Shown here: positions 11,493 to 27,123 of the stretch, piece by piece | Numbering within the stretch: position 1 is the first letter of the stretch | Layout: every line of letters starts with the position of its first letter | Notes under the pieces: model-generated | What the model was told of the DNA's origin: nothing | The model's input: the letters and a program-made list of their open reading frames with translations, nothing else | Database searches by the model: none | Program-made: the position numbers and the translations under genes | Source of the DNA: Leptobrachium leishanense | Lineage: Eukaryota; Chordata; Amphibia; Anura; Megophryidae | DNA: 64,000 nt | NCBI GenBank assembly: GCA_009667805.1 | Contig: CM019065.1 | Span: 156,727,322-156,791,321 of the forward strand | Direction of reading: 5' to 3'

Positions 11493-14400
11493 ATGCTTTC
11501 TCTCACGCTTCTACTCTTTACTTCTACTTTTCTCCTTAAATGGAACTCCTGCCCCTCTACCACCGACCCCTACACTATCTGCATCTCTCCCTCCCTCCTC
11601 TCGTCCCACATGATGGCCTCGCATGAGCTCCTTTGTTTCCTCAGAACATGGTCTCCCTCTAACTCTCGCGCTGCCAATCACTCCCACAAATCCCATTCCC
11701 ACCTTCTCTTTCTCACCCTCCTGCTGCTACTCTCTTCAGGTGACATATCCCCTAACCCTGGCCCCACAACACATCCAATACTTCCCTCTCATCCTATCTC
11801 CATCGCACATAAATCACCTCCCTGCAAGCCCAGCAACCTCATCCCCATAATCCCTCAGCGCCTGTCCTCTTTCTCCTGCGCCCTCTGGAACGCTCGCTCT
11901 GTGTGCAACAAACTCACAGCAATCCATGACCTCTTCCTTTCAAACTCCTTCAACCTCCTAGCTTTAACTGAAACCTGGTTAACTCCCTCTGACACGGCCT
12001 CCATTGCTGCTCTCTCACATGGCGGTCTACACTTGAGTCATACCCCCAGACCGGGTGAGAGAAATGGTGGCAGGGTCGGAATCCTGCTCTCTCCCACCTG
12101 CACCTACCAGCATCTCCCTCCACCCCCATCCCTCTCCTTCTCCTCCTTCGAGACACACTGCATCCGCCTGTTCTCTCCTCTGGCTCTCAGGGTGGCAGTC
12201 ATCTACCGCCCACCGGGACCAACCTCCCAGTTCTTTGACCACTTTGCTACCTGGCTCTCTCACTTTCTGTCTTCTAATCTTCCATGCCTAGTTCTCGGGG
12301 ACTTCAACATTCCCATTGACGATCCTTCCGCCCCTGCTGCCTCCAAACTTCTTTCACTCACGTCCTCCCTTGGACTCACACAATCCTCCCTCCTCCCTAC
12401 CCACCGCGATGGTCACGCTATTGACCTTGTCTTTTCCAACCTCTGCTCCATTTCTGAGTTCAACTGTCGCCCTTTCCCCATCTCTGACCACCACCTTCTC
12501 TCTTTCAACCTATCTGGACTTCCTAAACACCCTGCTCCCCCACCCCGCACACACACTCGCAGAAATCTACAGGCTGTGGACCCCCATCAATTCTCCAACC
12601 TACTTCACCACCTCCCTCATACCTCATCCTTTACCTGCCCTGATGCTGCCACTAATCACTACAACACTACGCTTATCTCTGCTCTAGACACTCTTGCTCC
12701 TCTTCGACTCTGTAAGGCCCCACGCCGCCAGCTTCAGCCCTGGCACACCCTCCAGACTCGCTACCTGCAAAGATGCTCCCGCACCGCAGAGCGTGCCTGG
12801 AGGAAATCCCGCTCTGAAGCTGATTTTGTTCACTTCAAGTTTATTCTCCGGTCATACACCTCTGCCCTCCACTTGGCCAAACAATCCTTCTTCTCATCTC
12901 TTATATCTACGCTGTCCTCCAACCCTAAACGGCTCTGGTCCACCTTCAACACCCTCCTCTACCCACCTGCACCTCCCCCCTCAGCTGCCTTCAGCGCTCA
13001 AGAGCTGGCAGACTACTTCCTCAGTAAAACTTTAACTATCAGAAGCAACATCCCAACACAAGATAGTTATCTGCCACCTCCACTCCCACAGGTCCCATCT
13101 GCCACCCTCTGCCGCTTCCTCCCAACCACTGAGGAGGAAGTCAATTCCTTATTGTCCTCCTCACATCTCACCACGTGCCCGCTCGACCCCATTCCCTCAC
13201 ATCTAATTCCTCCCCTCTCCTCCTCCCTCACCCCTGCTCTCACACACATCTTCAACCTATCTCTCTCCACTGGCTCCTTTCCATCCGCCTTCAAACACGC
13301 GCTAGTTACCCCTTTACTAAAGAAACCATCCCTAGATCCCAACTCTCCATCCAACTACCGTCCTGTATCCCTGCTTCCCTTTACCTCTAAGCTCTTAGAA
13401 AAACTAGTCTTCAACCGCCTCTCCCTCTTCCTGTCCTCCAATTCACTACTTGACCCCCTGCAATCTGGCTTCCGTCCCCTACACTCAACTGAAACTGCCC
13501 TCACCAAAGTCACCAACGACCTCCTAACTGCTAAAAAACACGGCCACTATTCTATTCTCATCCTGCTTGACCTCTCGGCTGCTTTTGACACTGTTGACCA
13601 CCCCCTCCTTCTACAGACCCTGAACTCTCTGGGTCTCGGTGACACTGCACTTGCTTGGATTGACTCCTATTTATCCAACAGGTCCTTCTGTGTGTCCTTT
13701 GCTGGTAACTCCTCCTCCTCATTGCCTCTATCTGTTGGTGTACCTCAAGGCTCTGTCCTTGGTCCTCTGCTCTTTTCCATCTACACCTCCTCCCTGGGCA
13801 AAATCATCAACAGCTTTGGCTTTAATTACCACCTCTACGCTGATGACACTCAGATCTACCTCTCTACCCCTGATCTCTCTCCCCCTGTCCTTTCCAAAGT
13901 CAGTGACTGTTTATCTGGCATCTCCTCCTGGATGGCCTCCCACCACCTAAAGATCAACATGTCAAAGACTGAGCTCCTACTTATTCCTCCCTCTAATGCC
14001 GCCCCACCTCCTGACTTCTCGATCACGGTGGAGGGTATCACCATCTCCCCATCAAACCAAGTTCGCTGTCTTGGAGTTACACTTGACTCTGCTCTTTCCT
14101 TCATCCCCCACATCAAGTCTCTTTCCTCCTCCTGCCGATATCAACTGCGTAATATTTACAGAATTCGGCCATTTCTTACCGCTGTCGCCGCAAAACAACT
14201 CATACACGCCCTGGTAATCTCCCGACTCGACTATTGCAATAATCTCTTATCTGGCCTCCCTCTGTCCCACCTCTCCCCCCTACAATCCATCCTGAACGCC
14301 TCCGCCAGGCTAATTCACCTCACCCGCCGCTCTGTCTCTGCCGCTCCCCTCTGCGAGTCCCTTCACTGGCTCCCCATCCACTGCAGAATTAAGTTCAAAA

Positions 14401-14642
14401 TCCTTATCCTTACCTACAAAACCCTCACTAACTCAGCTCCCCACTACCTGTCCTCACTAATCACCAAATACACCCCAGCCCGCTCCCTAAGGTCAAACAG
14501 TGACCTGCGCCTAGCTTCTCCCCGCATCACCTCTTCCCATGATAGACTGCAGGATTTCTCACGCGCAGCCCCCACTCTCTGGAACGCTCTCCTCGTACTG
14601 TCAGACTTTCCCCTAACTTCTCTTCCTTCAAACGCTCCCTGA
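11493..14642 (+). CDS. L2-like LINE polyprotein: 2A-like motif, APE endonuclease, reverse transcriptase
   Basis: Met at 11493 opens 1049 codons. Residues 71-91 are a hydrophobic stretch ([12 protein letters not shown]) followed by GDISPNPGP, a 2A-like motif. The endonuclease (about 130-350) shows [38 protein letters not shown] and SDHHLLSF. The reverse transcriptase (about 600-800) shows [39 protein letters not shown] and YADDTQIY with the catalytic YADD intact. The C-terminal region has [19 protein letters not shown] and APTLWNAL. The frame ends early: relative to the copy at 25600 one C is missing after the WNAL codons (about 14590), which shifts the last 25 or so residues. Otherwise no stop or shift is present, so the element is young. 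Confidence 0.9.
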   Translation: MLSLTLLLFTSTFLLKWNSCPSTTDPYTICISPSLLSSHMMASHELLCFLRTWSPSNSRAANHSHKSHSHLLFLTLLLLLSSGDISPNPGPTTHPILPSHPISIAHKSPPCKPSNLIPIIPQRLSSFSCALWNARSVCNKLTAIHDLFLSNSFNLLALTETWLTPSDTASIAALSHGGLHLSHTPRPGERNGGRVGILLSPTCTYQHLPPPPSLSFSSFETHCIRLFSPLALRVAVIYRPPGPTSQFFDHFATWLSHFLSSNLPCLVLGDFNIPIDDPSAPAASKLLSLTSSLGLTQSSLLPTHRDGHAIDLVFSNLCSISEFNCRPFPISDHHLLSFNLSGLPKHPAPPPRTHTRRNLQAVDPHQFSNLLHHLPHTSSFTCPDAATNHYNTTLISALDTLAPLRLCKAPRRQLQPWHTLQTRYLQRCSRTAERAWRKSRSEADFVHFKFILRSYTSALHLAKQSFFSSLISTLSSNPKRLWSTFNTLLYPPAPPPSAAFSAQELADYFLSKTLTIRSNIPTQDSYLPPPLPQVPSATLCRFLPTTEEEVNSLLSSSHLTTCPLDPIPSHLIPPLSSSLTPALTHIFNLSLSTGSFPSAFKHALVTPLLKKPSLDPNSPSNYRPVSLLPFTSKLLEKLVFNRLSLFLSSNSLLDPLQSGFRPLHSTETALTKVTNDLLTAKKHGHYSILILLDLSAAFDTVDHPLLLQTLNSLGLGDTALAWIDSYLSNRSFCVSFAGNSSSSLPLSVGVPQGSVLGPLLFSIYTSSLGKIINSFGFNYHLYADDTQIYLSTPDLSPPVLSKVSDCLSGISSWMASHHLKINMSKTELLLIPPSNAAPPPDFSITVEGITISPSNQVRCLGVTLDSALSFIPHIKSLSSSCRYQLRNIYRIRPFLTAVAAKQLIHALVISRLDYCNNLLSGLPLSHLSPLQSILNASARLIHLTRRSVSAAPLCESLHWLPIHCRIKFKILILTYKTLTNSAPHYLSSLITKYTPARSLRSNSDLRLASPRITSSHDRLQDFSRAAPTLWNALLVLSDFPLTSLPSNAP
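11739..11765 (+). other. 2A-like motif GDISPNPGP in LINE ORF
   Basis: The codons for GDISPNPGP follow a Leu-rich stretch, the layout of 2A ribosome-skipping peptides (consensus D-V/I-E-x-N-P-G-P). Here Ser replaces the consensus Glu, which often lowers activity. 2A-like sequences are known at the N-termini of some APE-type LINEs. Confidence 0.7.
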
Positions 14643-14908
14643 AAACATTCCTATTTAGGGAAGCCTACCACCCAACTCACTGACGCAACCATCAATCACT
14701 CTCACCTTACAGTCCTCTCCTCCTGTTTCCAACCCCAACCCTCCCAGATTGTGAGTTCCTACGGGAATAGGGCCCTCATCTCCTCCTGTACTGTTTGTCA
14801 AATGTTGTTCAATGTATTGTAACCCTGTCTATACTGTGCTTATTGTACAGCGCTGCGGAATATGCTGGCGCTTTATAAATAAAGAATAATAATAATAATA
14901 ATAATAAT

Positions 14909-14980
14909 TTGCAAAGTATTTTACCAGGAAGGATACATTGAGATTTCCCTCTTTTTCAAGTATGTCCTGAGTATACTGGG
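14909..14980 (+). repeat. copy of dispersed ACCAGGAAGG repeat
   Basis: Directly after the (AAT)n tail comes TTTACCAGGAAGGATACATT, GAGATTTCCC and TTTTCAAGTATGTCCTGAG. The same order is found around 60103-60160 and, inverted, at 2186-2231. Confidence 0.55.
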
Positions 14981-16900
14981 AATACTCTAACAAAGATGAA
15001 AAAGCTTTGGCGTACTCAAAATTTGACAGCCACACAATATATAAGGTATAGAATAAGTGAATAACCAAACCTAAAGTAATTCGTTCAGGGCTTAGTACTC
15101 ATAAAAAATCAACTGGTGTGTTAGAGGTCAAGAGTAAATAATTGCAAAATCCATATGAATAATCCATTAAAGAACCATGGGAAGCTCAAGAAGGAATCAG
15201 TCTCTACTGCTTGTCTAAAAAAAAATAAAAAAAATTCCTTCTAATTTTGCAATCTTAAGGTAGCAGTATGTACTGAGCAATCGCACTGACAATATAAAAT
15301 ATATACCTTTTTATATTTCTAGTTAAGCAATAAATAATTTTTTTTAGCTTGCTGGTTTGTAACAATGGTAAGAAAAATTGCTTAATTCTGAAGGGAAATT
15401 TAAGTAATCATTGTAAATATATGGCTGTACGTGTATAAAGATTTCTAAAATTATATAAAAAAAATCTTGGCATCACTCTCAATTTTCTCTCCTCTAACAC
15501 TTTTCTTTGACAGTTTCTGATACGTTTCCATATGTACAAAAAATAACATCACAAACTGCGTACTGTATATAATGCCATATATGACAAAGAAAAAACCTAT
15601 ACTGAAACACATCCGGTAAGAAAAAAATGCCTCTGTTCCATGCATTTTCTAAGCCATGTAACATTTCAAGTCTTCTTACAATTTTTTGACGTCGTGCCCA
15701 TACTGGAATGAATTCCGTCTAAATAATAACATCATTAACTTGGGTATCCGAAACAAAGCAGTGCAATGATGTAATTTGCTCTGCTGCCCCTGAGCCTGAT
15801 ATACAGCAACATATGGCAAAGATCTTTAACTGCCATTATCTGATCACTTAAAAGAACATGAAAAGGTATTATAAATTATAAAAAAAAATCAAATACTGCA
15901 TGAAAGGTGGAGAAGTGGTCAAATGCACTTGATGGTGCTCAGTATATATATATATTTATTTTAGGCATACAGTTTGAATGCCAAAGTTTAAAATGGCATT
16001 TTGACAAGGCTGAAAAGTGACAAATGTTTGGTATAATTAAAGCAATTTTAAGGTTAGTGGGTCTTAAAGGGGCATGATAGTCACTTTTAAACTTTACCTA
16101 ATACGATTCAGTGCATTGACGTTGACCTTTTCCTAATTTGCTCCCATTAATTATGTCCGACCTCGTTCAAGGCATTCCTGTTACAAATAGTCTGCAGACT
16201 TCGCCCTTCTGACCTGAGAGCATTCTCCTTCTTTATCTGAACGGTTCCTGAGCAGTGGTTGATATTGATGATCAGGTGCCACATTTTTTTAGGTCAGGAG
16301 GAAGAGGTCTGCAGACTCCGCTTCTTTTGAATGGATATAACTCACTAAATGTAGCGCATAAATGCATGCAAATTAGATCTATTTCATTGATTTTTAGGTG
16401 ATGTAAAATGTAATATCCATGATTCTTGATTCTAAAACCATAGAGCCCTGTAGCATGGATCCTAGGACCTCTCAAGACATAAGTGAACTGTCACTTAAAA
16501 AATGATATACTACAAAAAATAATCACGATTGGTATTGCCATTATGCCCTATGGACACTTGTGCTTTTTTTTTATATTGCATGGATCCTAGGACCACCCTT
16601 CAGTAAATTCTCCTTTACCGTACACATTCTCCAAAAGTAAACTTATACCCTCTAGACAGCCGTGTCCTAAACTTGCAGTGCAAACCTGTTTCTTTATTAT
16701 TATTATTATTTTATTTGCTACTGAAGCTTGTTTCACACTATCCAGCGCCTCACAGCTGATTAGGCTGCCAGTGCTGGTGGAACTGCCTGTTAAATTATAG
16801 AAAATGCACAAGAGCTACTTAAGTTGCTTTTTTACTTTCCTTCAATGAGCATAATCAACCGCCATTTTCCATTTCAAACTGCCAACTGAAACGCAAACCC
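14981..16900. other. gene-free AT-rich stretch, probable intron 1
   Basis: No coding exon, RNA gene or recognisable transposon end was seen. Short microsatellites occur (TA near 15945, ATT near 16690). Confidence 0.5.
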
Positions 16901-16902
16901 CG

Positions 16903-17585
16903 CCCCTACCACACAACAGAAATCCCCACCCCACCACACAACAGAAACACCACCTCACCACACAACAGAAATCCCACCTCACCACACAACAGAAATCCCT
17001 ACCACACAACAGAAACACCACCTCACCACACAACAGAAATCCCTACCACACAACAGAAACTCCGCTCCACCACACAACAGAAATCTCTACCACACAACAG
17101 AAACCACACATCACCACACAACAGAAATCCCACCTCACCACACAACAGAAATCCCTACCACACAACAGAAACACCACCTCACCACACAACAGAAATCCCT
17201 ACCACACAACAGAAACTCCGCTCCACCACACAACAGAAATCTCTACCACACAACAGAAACCACACATCACCACACAGCAGAAATCCCTACCACACAACAG
17301 AAACTCCGCCCTACCACACTACAGAAACTCCGCCCTACCACACAACAGAAATCCCTACCACACAACAGAAATCCCTACCACACAACAGAAACTCCGCCCC
17401 ACCACACAACAGAAACTCATCCCTACCACACAACAGAAACACCACCTCACCACACAACAGAAACACCACCTCACCACACAACAGAAATCCCTACCACACA
17501 ACAGAAACTCCGCTCCACCACACAACAGAAATCCCCATTCCCACCACAAAACAGAAAACCCCACCCACCACACAACAGAAAACCC
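16903..17585. repeat. ACCACACAACAGAAAT minisatellite
   Basis: About 30 units of 19-27 bp built on ACCACACAACAGAAA plus a variable spacer (TCCCT, CACCACCTC, CTCCGCTCC). Higher-order repetition is visible: the block at 17000-17120 recurs at 17150-17270. A minus-strand frame through it is not a gene. Confidence 0.95.
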
Positions 17586-18242
17586 AGTAATAATAAACCA
17601 GCATGTGAACACACGTCTCTTAATAAACTAATATAAACATAAATATTACTGTCTACATGTTATTTTTAATACCTCAAAATAACACTTCCCTGCATCTGCC
17701 ATGAGATGCTCATTCTTTGCAGTAGGATGGCATCATAGCCCAAGTACTTTCATATTAATTAATAAATTAGTCTGCCAGCTGAGGAAACGTGGTTTTATGT
17801 CTTCCAGTTAAATCCATGCCATTTACACTACAGTATATAATTTCTACTCATCTCACTTGTTAAATTGCAGTGTTGTCCGGATTGAAATGGCGTGTGACCC
17901 TCCTTGCTGTTCCTTTTGACATTTTTTTTAACTATAAGGTGGCCATAGATAAAAATGGTCCTAAAATTCTTTTGCATGTAGTTTACATGATTTTGCTGGA
18001 TTGGTCTTTACTCATTCAATACCAAGTGATTTTTGCATAATCACTGGCAGCACCCAGTGATTTTACGGAAATCGACTTTCCAGTGTGTCCCACTGTATAT
18101 GTTAAATGTAGGTAACTAAATGAAAACAAATAGAGACCAAGGGACTTAATATAAAGGCCCCCAGTCATACAATCATTTATCCCTGGTTGTCACCAGGGAT
18201 ACTATCCCCGTATCAGGATTGAACCTGTAAATTCGATAGAGA

Positions 18243-18909
18243 AAAATGTATAGATGGACCAGTCGACAAACCCGTAGGATTAACGACTGCTTATCGAGGA
18301 GTGGCAAGAAAATGGCAAAAACCTTTAATTGTTCAAAAAAGACACTCCCAGATACAAATTCTAAAATCAACAAAAAGACAATAGCATTGTGAGGTTAAAT
18401 TTTTGTCAAAGTGGAGCGGCTAATAATGCACATGCACAATTCAGTAATCGGATGAATGGAGGCTAAACATACATAAGGATGACCTTACGGCTTATTGCCA
18501 CAAATTGCAAAGGAGTTTCCCACCGGGATACCAAAATACCAGCACATCAATACACCAGAGCACTCAGCCTCCAAAACTATCCACTAGCCCTATTGCTCAT
18601 AGATTCTATTCTTGCCCTCACGTCTGCAAACACAAGACACACATGGTTAAAATCAAAAAATAAGCATTCAGCTCAACATACGTTTCGCCGATCAGAGGTC
18701 GGCTTCGTCTGGAGCAAACAAATGAAATGAATAGAATAGAATAGAAATTTAACCTCACAATGCTATTGTCTTTTTGTTGATTTTAGAATTTGTATCTGGG
18801 AGTGTCTTTTTTTGTACAATTAAAGGTTTTTGCCATTTTCTTGCCACTTCTCGATAAGCAGTCGTCAATCCTACGGGTTTGTCGACTGGTCCATCTATAC
18901 ATTTTTCAC
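18243..18909. repeat. foldback element with about 160-bp inverted arms
   Basis: The arm 18243-18400 (ATGTATAGATGGACCAGTCG to AATAGCATTGTGAGGTTAAA) is repeated in reverse complement at 18748-18907, about 95% identical by eye. The 345-bp loop contains a small hairpin CGCCGATCAGAGGTCGGC. No transposase frame is present. Confidence 0.8.
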
Positions 18910-18995
18910 TGTATTTTGAAAGGCAGAGCTCTAAAAAGCATACAATACAGCTTGGGTTCCATGTTTTGAGGAGGAAAGATCGATCTTAAAGATTT

Positions 18996-19254
18996 TTAAC
19001 CCCTTCACTGCTGAGCCAATTTAACGTCTTAAAAACACTTTTTTAAAATTATTTTTCATTTTTTTCTTTACTTTAAACATGGTCATATTTGATATCATTG
19101 GAAAGGCCATGCTCTGGCCTTTCTAATGATACCAAACATGACCCTTTTAGCTGTCAACAGTCGGGAGATATCGGTGTTCAAAGGAACCCCCTATCTTTCC
19201 TTAGGAGTCAATCCCCACACGTTCCCCACACGTCCTCAGCAGTGAAAGGGTTAA
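18996..19254. mobile_element. complete TTAA-type (piggyBac-like) MITE, 259 bp
   Basis: It begins TTAACCCCTTCACTGCTGA and ends TCAGCAGTGAAAGGGTTAA: inverted repeats with TTAA at both ends, the piggyBac target signature. The core hairpin is GATATCATTGGAAAGGCC paired with GGCCTTTCTAATGATACC. Related copies are at 3820, 34597 and 44234. Confidence 0.8.
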
Positions 19255-23532
<4,278 letters not shown>

Positions 23533-24336
23533 AGGGTTATTCAAAGAGCACCAATCTTTCCACCGAATTGCACCGACCGGTGAATTCCACCATACGTTGC
23601 AATTTTTTTGCAGTTGGGCTATTCAGAGAGCTGACAATTTGCCAAATACTGGTGAATTGACAGCGAAATACGGCAGTTTGCCATAGATTGCCGCAATTTT
23701 GCGTTCTTCGGTGGCAGCGAAATTGTCCCATAGGGAAGTAATGGTTAATCTATTCAGAGAACAATGAACAGCACCGAAGTGTCATGGAATTGCCTAGATT
23801 TTCAGTTTTCATATTTTAGTTCTACAGGTTTAAATAGGCGAATCCCATAGCATTCAATGTAAAAAAAATAGTATAGTTTCCACTATTTTTTTATTCAACT
23901 GTTTATTCTTTTCACTTTCAACAAAAAGCCTTTTTATTTATTTATTTTTTAATTTTTTTTTGGTATTTATCTGGATTTTGTTAGGCAAAATTTTTTGCTT
24001 CCATTACAAATTTGCCTTTTTTTTCTATTCTGTAACAGACCTCTATTTTTTTTATTTATTGGACCTTTTTTTTATTATTTCCTTACATTGTCATGATTTT
24101 TGTTGTTATAAACACCTTTTAAAAAATAACAGAGTTCCTTTTTTTTTCCTGCAGTTCGGTGGTCTTTACCAGCCAGGTGGGCTGATTGGAGGCCTTCGGC
24201 GATCTGTTCGGTGCATTTCGGGGTCCCTGTGGTGAATAGGGAATTCACTGCAGGATCGACGATTTGGAATCGCCGAAGTGTGCCGAACAAGAGCACTGAA
24301 ATTTTCCCTGAATTTTGGTGTTCTTTGAATAACCCC
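23533..24336. mobile_element. AGGGTTATTC terminal-inverted-repeat element, diverged copy
   Basis: It starts AGGGTTATTCAAAGAGC and ends TCTTTGAATAACCCC. Internal motifs shared with the copies at 24514, 36894 and 58905 include GGCTATTCAGAGAGC, TTGCCAAATACTGGTGAATT and TAGGCGAATCCCATAG. Confidence 0.65.
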
Positions 24337-24513
24337 TTGTGTGTAGTTAATTTGAACACAGTGGCTAGATTGTCCCTTTAATCATAGAATTCTATCCATT
24401 TTTAGGTTCCAGGGTTGAAGTTCGGGCATGCATATTACTTTTTCATTTGAAGGAGTTGAAATGTTTAGGTGTGGGAAGATCTTTGGGTTAAGGGTGAGTC
24501 GATATAAGACTAA

Positions 24514-25318
24514 CAGGGTTATTCAAGGATAGCCTAACTGGCCCTGAAATTGCACTGAACAATGAATTTCCCGGTACGGTACAATTTCGTGGCCATTCGG
24601 CTATTCAAAAGCAGGCAATTTGCCAAATATTTGTGAATTGCCAGCAAAATACAGTGATCTTCGAAGGCAGTGAATCCCCATAGAGAAGTAATGCTTAATC
24701 TAATCAGAGAACACTGAACAGCACAGAAATGTCAGGGAAATGTCCTGATGTTCGGTTGTTTCATTCGGCAGGTTTAATCAGATGTAGGTTGAAATGTAAA
24801 AATATTTTTCCCATTTTTATTGAATATTTATTGAACCGTTTATTTTTTTAATCTGCACCAAAAAGTCTCTGTATTTATGATTTTTTTTTAGGCATTTTTC
24901 AAGATTTTTTTTGGTGAATTTTTTTTGAAGAGCCTTTTTTTTCTGTAACAGACTTTTTGTTATTCATAGGACCTTATATGTTATTTTAATTTTCGTGCAA
25001 TAGTTTTTTTGCAAACCGCTTTTCAAAGTCGCAGTGCTTTTTAATTTTCTTTTTTACTCCGTTCGTCGACTTGCCGTTTTTTTCCAGCGGCTGGTTGGTG
25101 CTCCGTTCGGCATCTTTTTTTCAGATGTGTTTGGCAGGTTTGCAGTGACTTATCGGATCAGAGACAATGTTTTGTGGCGGTTTTATGTTCGATTTGGCAG
25201 TTGCTTGGCTGATTTTCCCTGCACTTCGGGGACCCTGTGCTGAATGCTGAATTCACCTCAGGGTTGGGGAATTTGATTCCCTGAGGTCCGGGGAATCAAA
25301 TTCTTTGAATAACCCTGT
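24514..25318. mobile_element. CAGGGTTATTC terminal-inverted-repeat element
   Basis: Termini are CAGGGTTATTCAAGGA and TCTTTGAATAACCCTG; the flanks are TAA on the left and TA on the right. It lies in dpysl2 intron 2 and is non-coding. Confidence 0.7.
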
Positions 25319-25406
25319 ACAAATGGTAAGGGGTATTGCTATAGAGACCCGATAAGCCCCCAGATTTTATTCTGAATGAATATGGCAAGGTGTGCAAAGC
25401 GCATTT

Positions 25407-25511
25407 TCCCCTAATATATAAATACGTTTGTAACACTTCCGTCGCCGGCTCTGCGCGCACCCACCACACTCTACAACAATAGACTGCCCTCTGGGCAGGC
25501 TTGACACCTAG
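25407..25511 (+). mobile_element. non-autonomous mini-Helitron, short copy
   Basis: It shares TAATATATAAATACGTTTGT with the 4292 copy and ends with the hairpin TGCCC-TCT-GGGCA (25485-25497) then CTAG (25508-25511) followed by T. The middle is shorter and different from the sister copy. Confidence 0.6.
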
Positions 25512-25524
25512 TGATTTATAAAAT

Positions 25525-25599
25525 AAACCATGATCTAGATTAGTGGTTTCCAACCCTCGTCCGCACGTACCCCTAACAGGCCAGGTTGGCCAGATATCT
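25525..25599. repeat. fragment of a TAGTGGTTTCCAACC repeat
   Basis: TTAGTGGTTTCCAACCCTCG and CGTACCCCTAACAGGCCAGG match, in reverse complement, the segment at about 29150-29205 (CCTGGGCTGTTAGTGGTATG and GGTTTGGGAACCACTGAAC). The L2 fragment follows it directly. Confidence 0.5.
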
Positions 25600-26158
25600 C
25601 TCTGCGAGTCCCTTCACTGGCTCCCCATCCACTGCAGAATTAAGTTCAAAATCCTTATCCTTACCTACAAAACCCTCACTAACTCAGCTCCCCACTACCT
25701 GTCCTCACTAATCACCAAATACACCCCGGCCCGCTCCCTAAGGTCAAACAGTGACCTGCGACTAGCTTCTCCCCGCATCACCTCTTCCCATGATAGACTG
25801 CAGGATTTCTCACGCGCAGCCCCCACTCTCTGGAACGCTCTCCCTCGTACTGTCAGACTTTCCCCTAACTTCTCTTCCTTCAAACGCTAACTGAAAACAT
25901 TCCTATTTAGGGAAGCCTACCACCCAACTCACTGACGCAACCATCAATCACTCTCACCTTACAGTCCTCTCCTCCTGTTTCCAACCCCAACCCTCCTAGA
26001 TTGTGAGTTCCTACGGGAATAGGGCCCTCATCTCCTCCTGTACTGTTTGTCAAATGTTGTTCAATGTATTGTAACCCTGTCTATACTGTGCCTATTGTAC
26101 AGCGCTGCGGAATATGCTGGCGCTTTATAAATAAAGAATAATAATAATAATAATAATA
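25600..26158 (+). mobile_element. 5'-truncated L2-like LINE (3' 560 bp)
   Basis: Nearly identical to 14352-14908 of the full-length element: C-terminal codons ([35 protein letters not shown]), the GCGCTGCGGAATATGCTGGC box and (AAT)n. It keeps the frame lost in the full-length copy, but a TAA replaces a Ser codon at about 25889. The high identity means recent insertion. Confidence 0.9.
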
Positions 26159-26334
26159 TCTGAAGCATAGCACATGCAATGTTATTGCAATAATCAGTCT
26201 GCATTTTCCTAAGGTGATCCTTAAAACCTGGACTGTTGATGGTGATGGCTGACTACGGATGGGAGTGAATGCATCTCAATGTGCTCTCTTGCGAACTTCT
26301 CTTAATCTTTGTTTAGACGTTCTCCCGTCCATTT

Positions 26335-27123
26335 TTGGAGCCCCTCACTGTGGATCTCATACCTTGGAGTTGGGGAGCAGATGTGAGACCGGACTACAAG
26401 CTCTCTTACCGGTGCGGGTCCCTGTTTTGGCCCCTGGGCCTCCCTGGTGAGACCTTCCTCGACGGCCATCTTTGTGGCCTACTCGACGGCATCGACCGTC
26501 CTGACTCCGTTCCTTACTGCCGAGCGACGTACAGTCGGGCTGGGCTGCCGCGTTCTGGCGATTCCGCTTCCTGCATCTGGCTCTCCTTCCACTCTATGCT
26601 GATGGATGACCCTGACTCTGCACCACTTACGAGAGAGCGCTTGAAGGAGCTGATGGCAGAGTTCCGGGAACAGTGGCTGTTGGACCGGCGGGAAGCTGGT
26701 TGGTACTGCGGCGAGGACCCAGTACGGCTGGATGCTGTTGGGCCTGACGTGGAGTGCCCCTGTAGGGCTTTGTCTCTTGTGCGTGAGGGTGATCTCAGCG
26801 GCCCTGGAGGGACAGCGCCCGCCCCGGCCGACTGGGTTCCTGATGTGCTTCCCTTTCCACCGAGGATCTTACCTGCATTGGAGGTTGGAGCGCGATCTGA
26901 TGGCCACTATGATATAGAGGAGCCCTCTGATCTTCTGTTGCCCTTCGAGGCTCCGGTGCTGTGTCGTGGTTGGGATTATTCTCCTGCTGAGATGGTCTTC
27001 CAGGATGATGTACTGTTTGCCGAGCTTTGCTTGTCCCCATGTTCATGGATACTGGCTGACTTTCTCCCCCACCCTGATTTTGATCGGATGTCACGGGTGC
27101 TGGCAACTTTTCGGGACCGATGA
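26335..27123 (+). CDS. unclassified 262-codon ORF in intron 2
   Basis: An uninterrupted frame from ATG at 26335 to TGA at 27121, in markedly GC-richer DNA than its surroundings. Segments include PWSWGADVRPDYKLSYRCGS, LTRERLKELMAEFREQWLLD (an amphipathic helix), and a Cys/acidic/Pro-rich second half (CRGWDYSPAEMVFQDDVLF, ADFLPHPDFDRMSRVLATF). I recognise no domain. It lies between an L2 tail (ends 26158) and a TIR element (starts 27700), so it most likely belongs to an unidentified mobile element, perhaps a gag-like or accessory ORF. It is not a dpysl2 exon. Confidence 0.35.
   Translation: MEPLTVDLIPWSWGADVRPDYKLSYRCGSLFWPLGLPGETFLDGHLCGLLDGIDRPDSVPYCRATYSRAGLPRSGDSASCIWLSFHSMLMDDPDSAPLTRERLKELMAEFREQWLLDRREAGWYCGEDPVRLDAVGPDVECPCRALSLVREGDLSGPGGTAPAPADWVPDVLPFPPRILPALEVGARSDGHYDIEEPSDLLLPFEAPVLCRGWDYSPAEMVFQDDVLFAELCLSPCSWILADFLPHPDFDRMSRVLATFRDR

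Larger units (their letters stand above)
11240..14908 (+). mobile_element. near full-length L2-like (L2/CR1 group) LINE
   Basis: A leader of roughly 250 bp precedes a 1049-codon ORF. About 260 bp of 3' sequence follow, ending TACAGCGCTGCGGAATATGC, a CGCTTTATAAATAAAG box and a short (AAT)n run instead of poly(A). A microsatellite-like 3' tail and a single APE-RT polyprotein are L2/CR1 traits. Close relatives of the 3' end lie at 25600-26158 and 34055-35830. The exact 5' end was not determined. Confidence 0.85.

Noticed and set aside
11950..12263. Minus-strand ORFs inside the L2-like LINE
   Set aside because: They are antisense shadows of the APE endonuclease coding region.
16842..17612. Cys/Val-rich minus-strand ORFs (CCVVRWCFCCVV)
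   Set aside because: They are the translation of the ACCACACAACAGAAA minisatellite.
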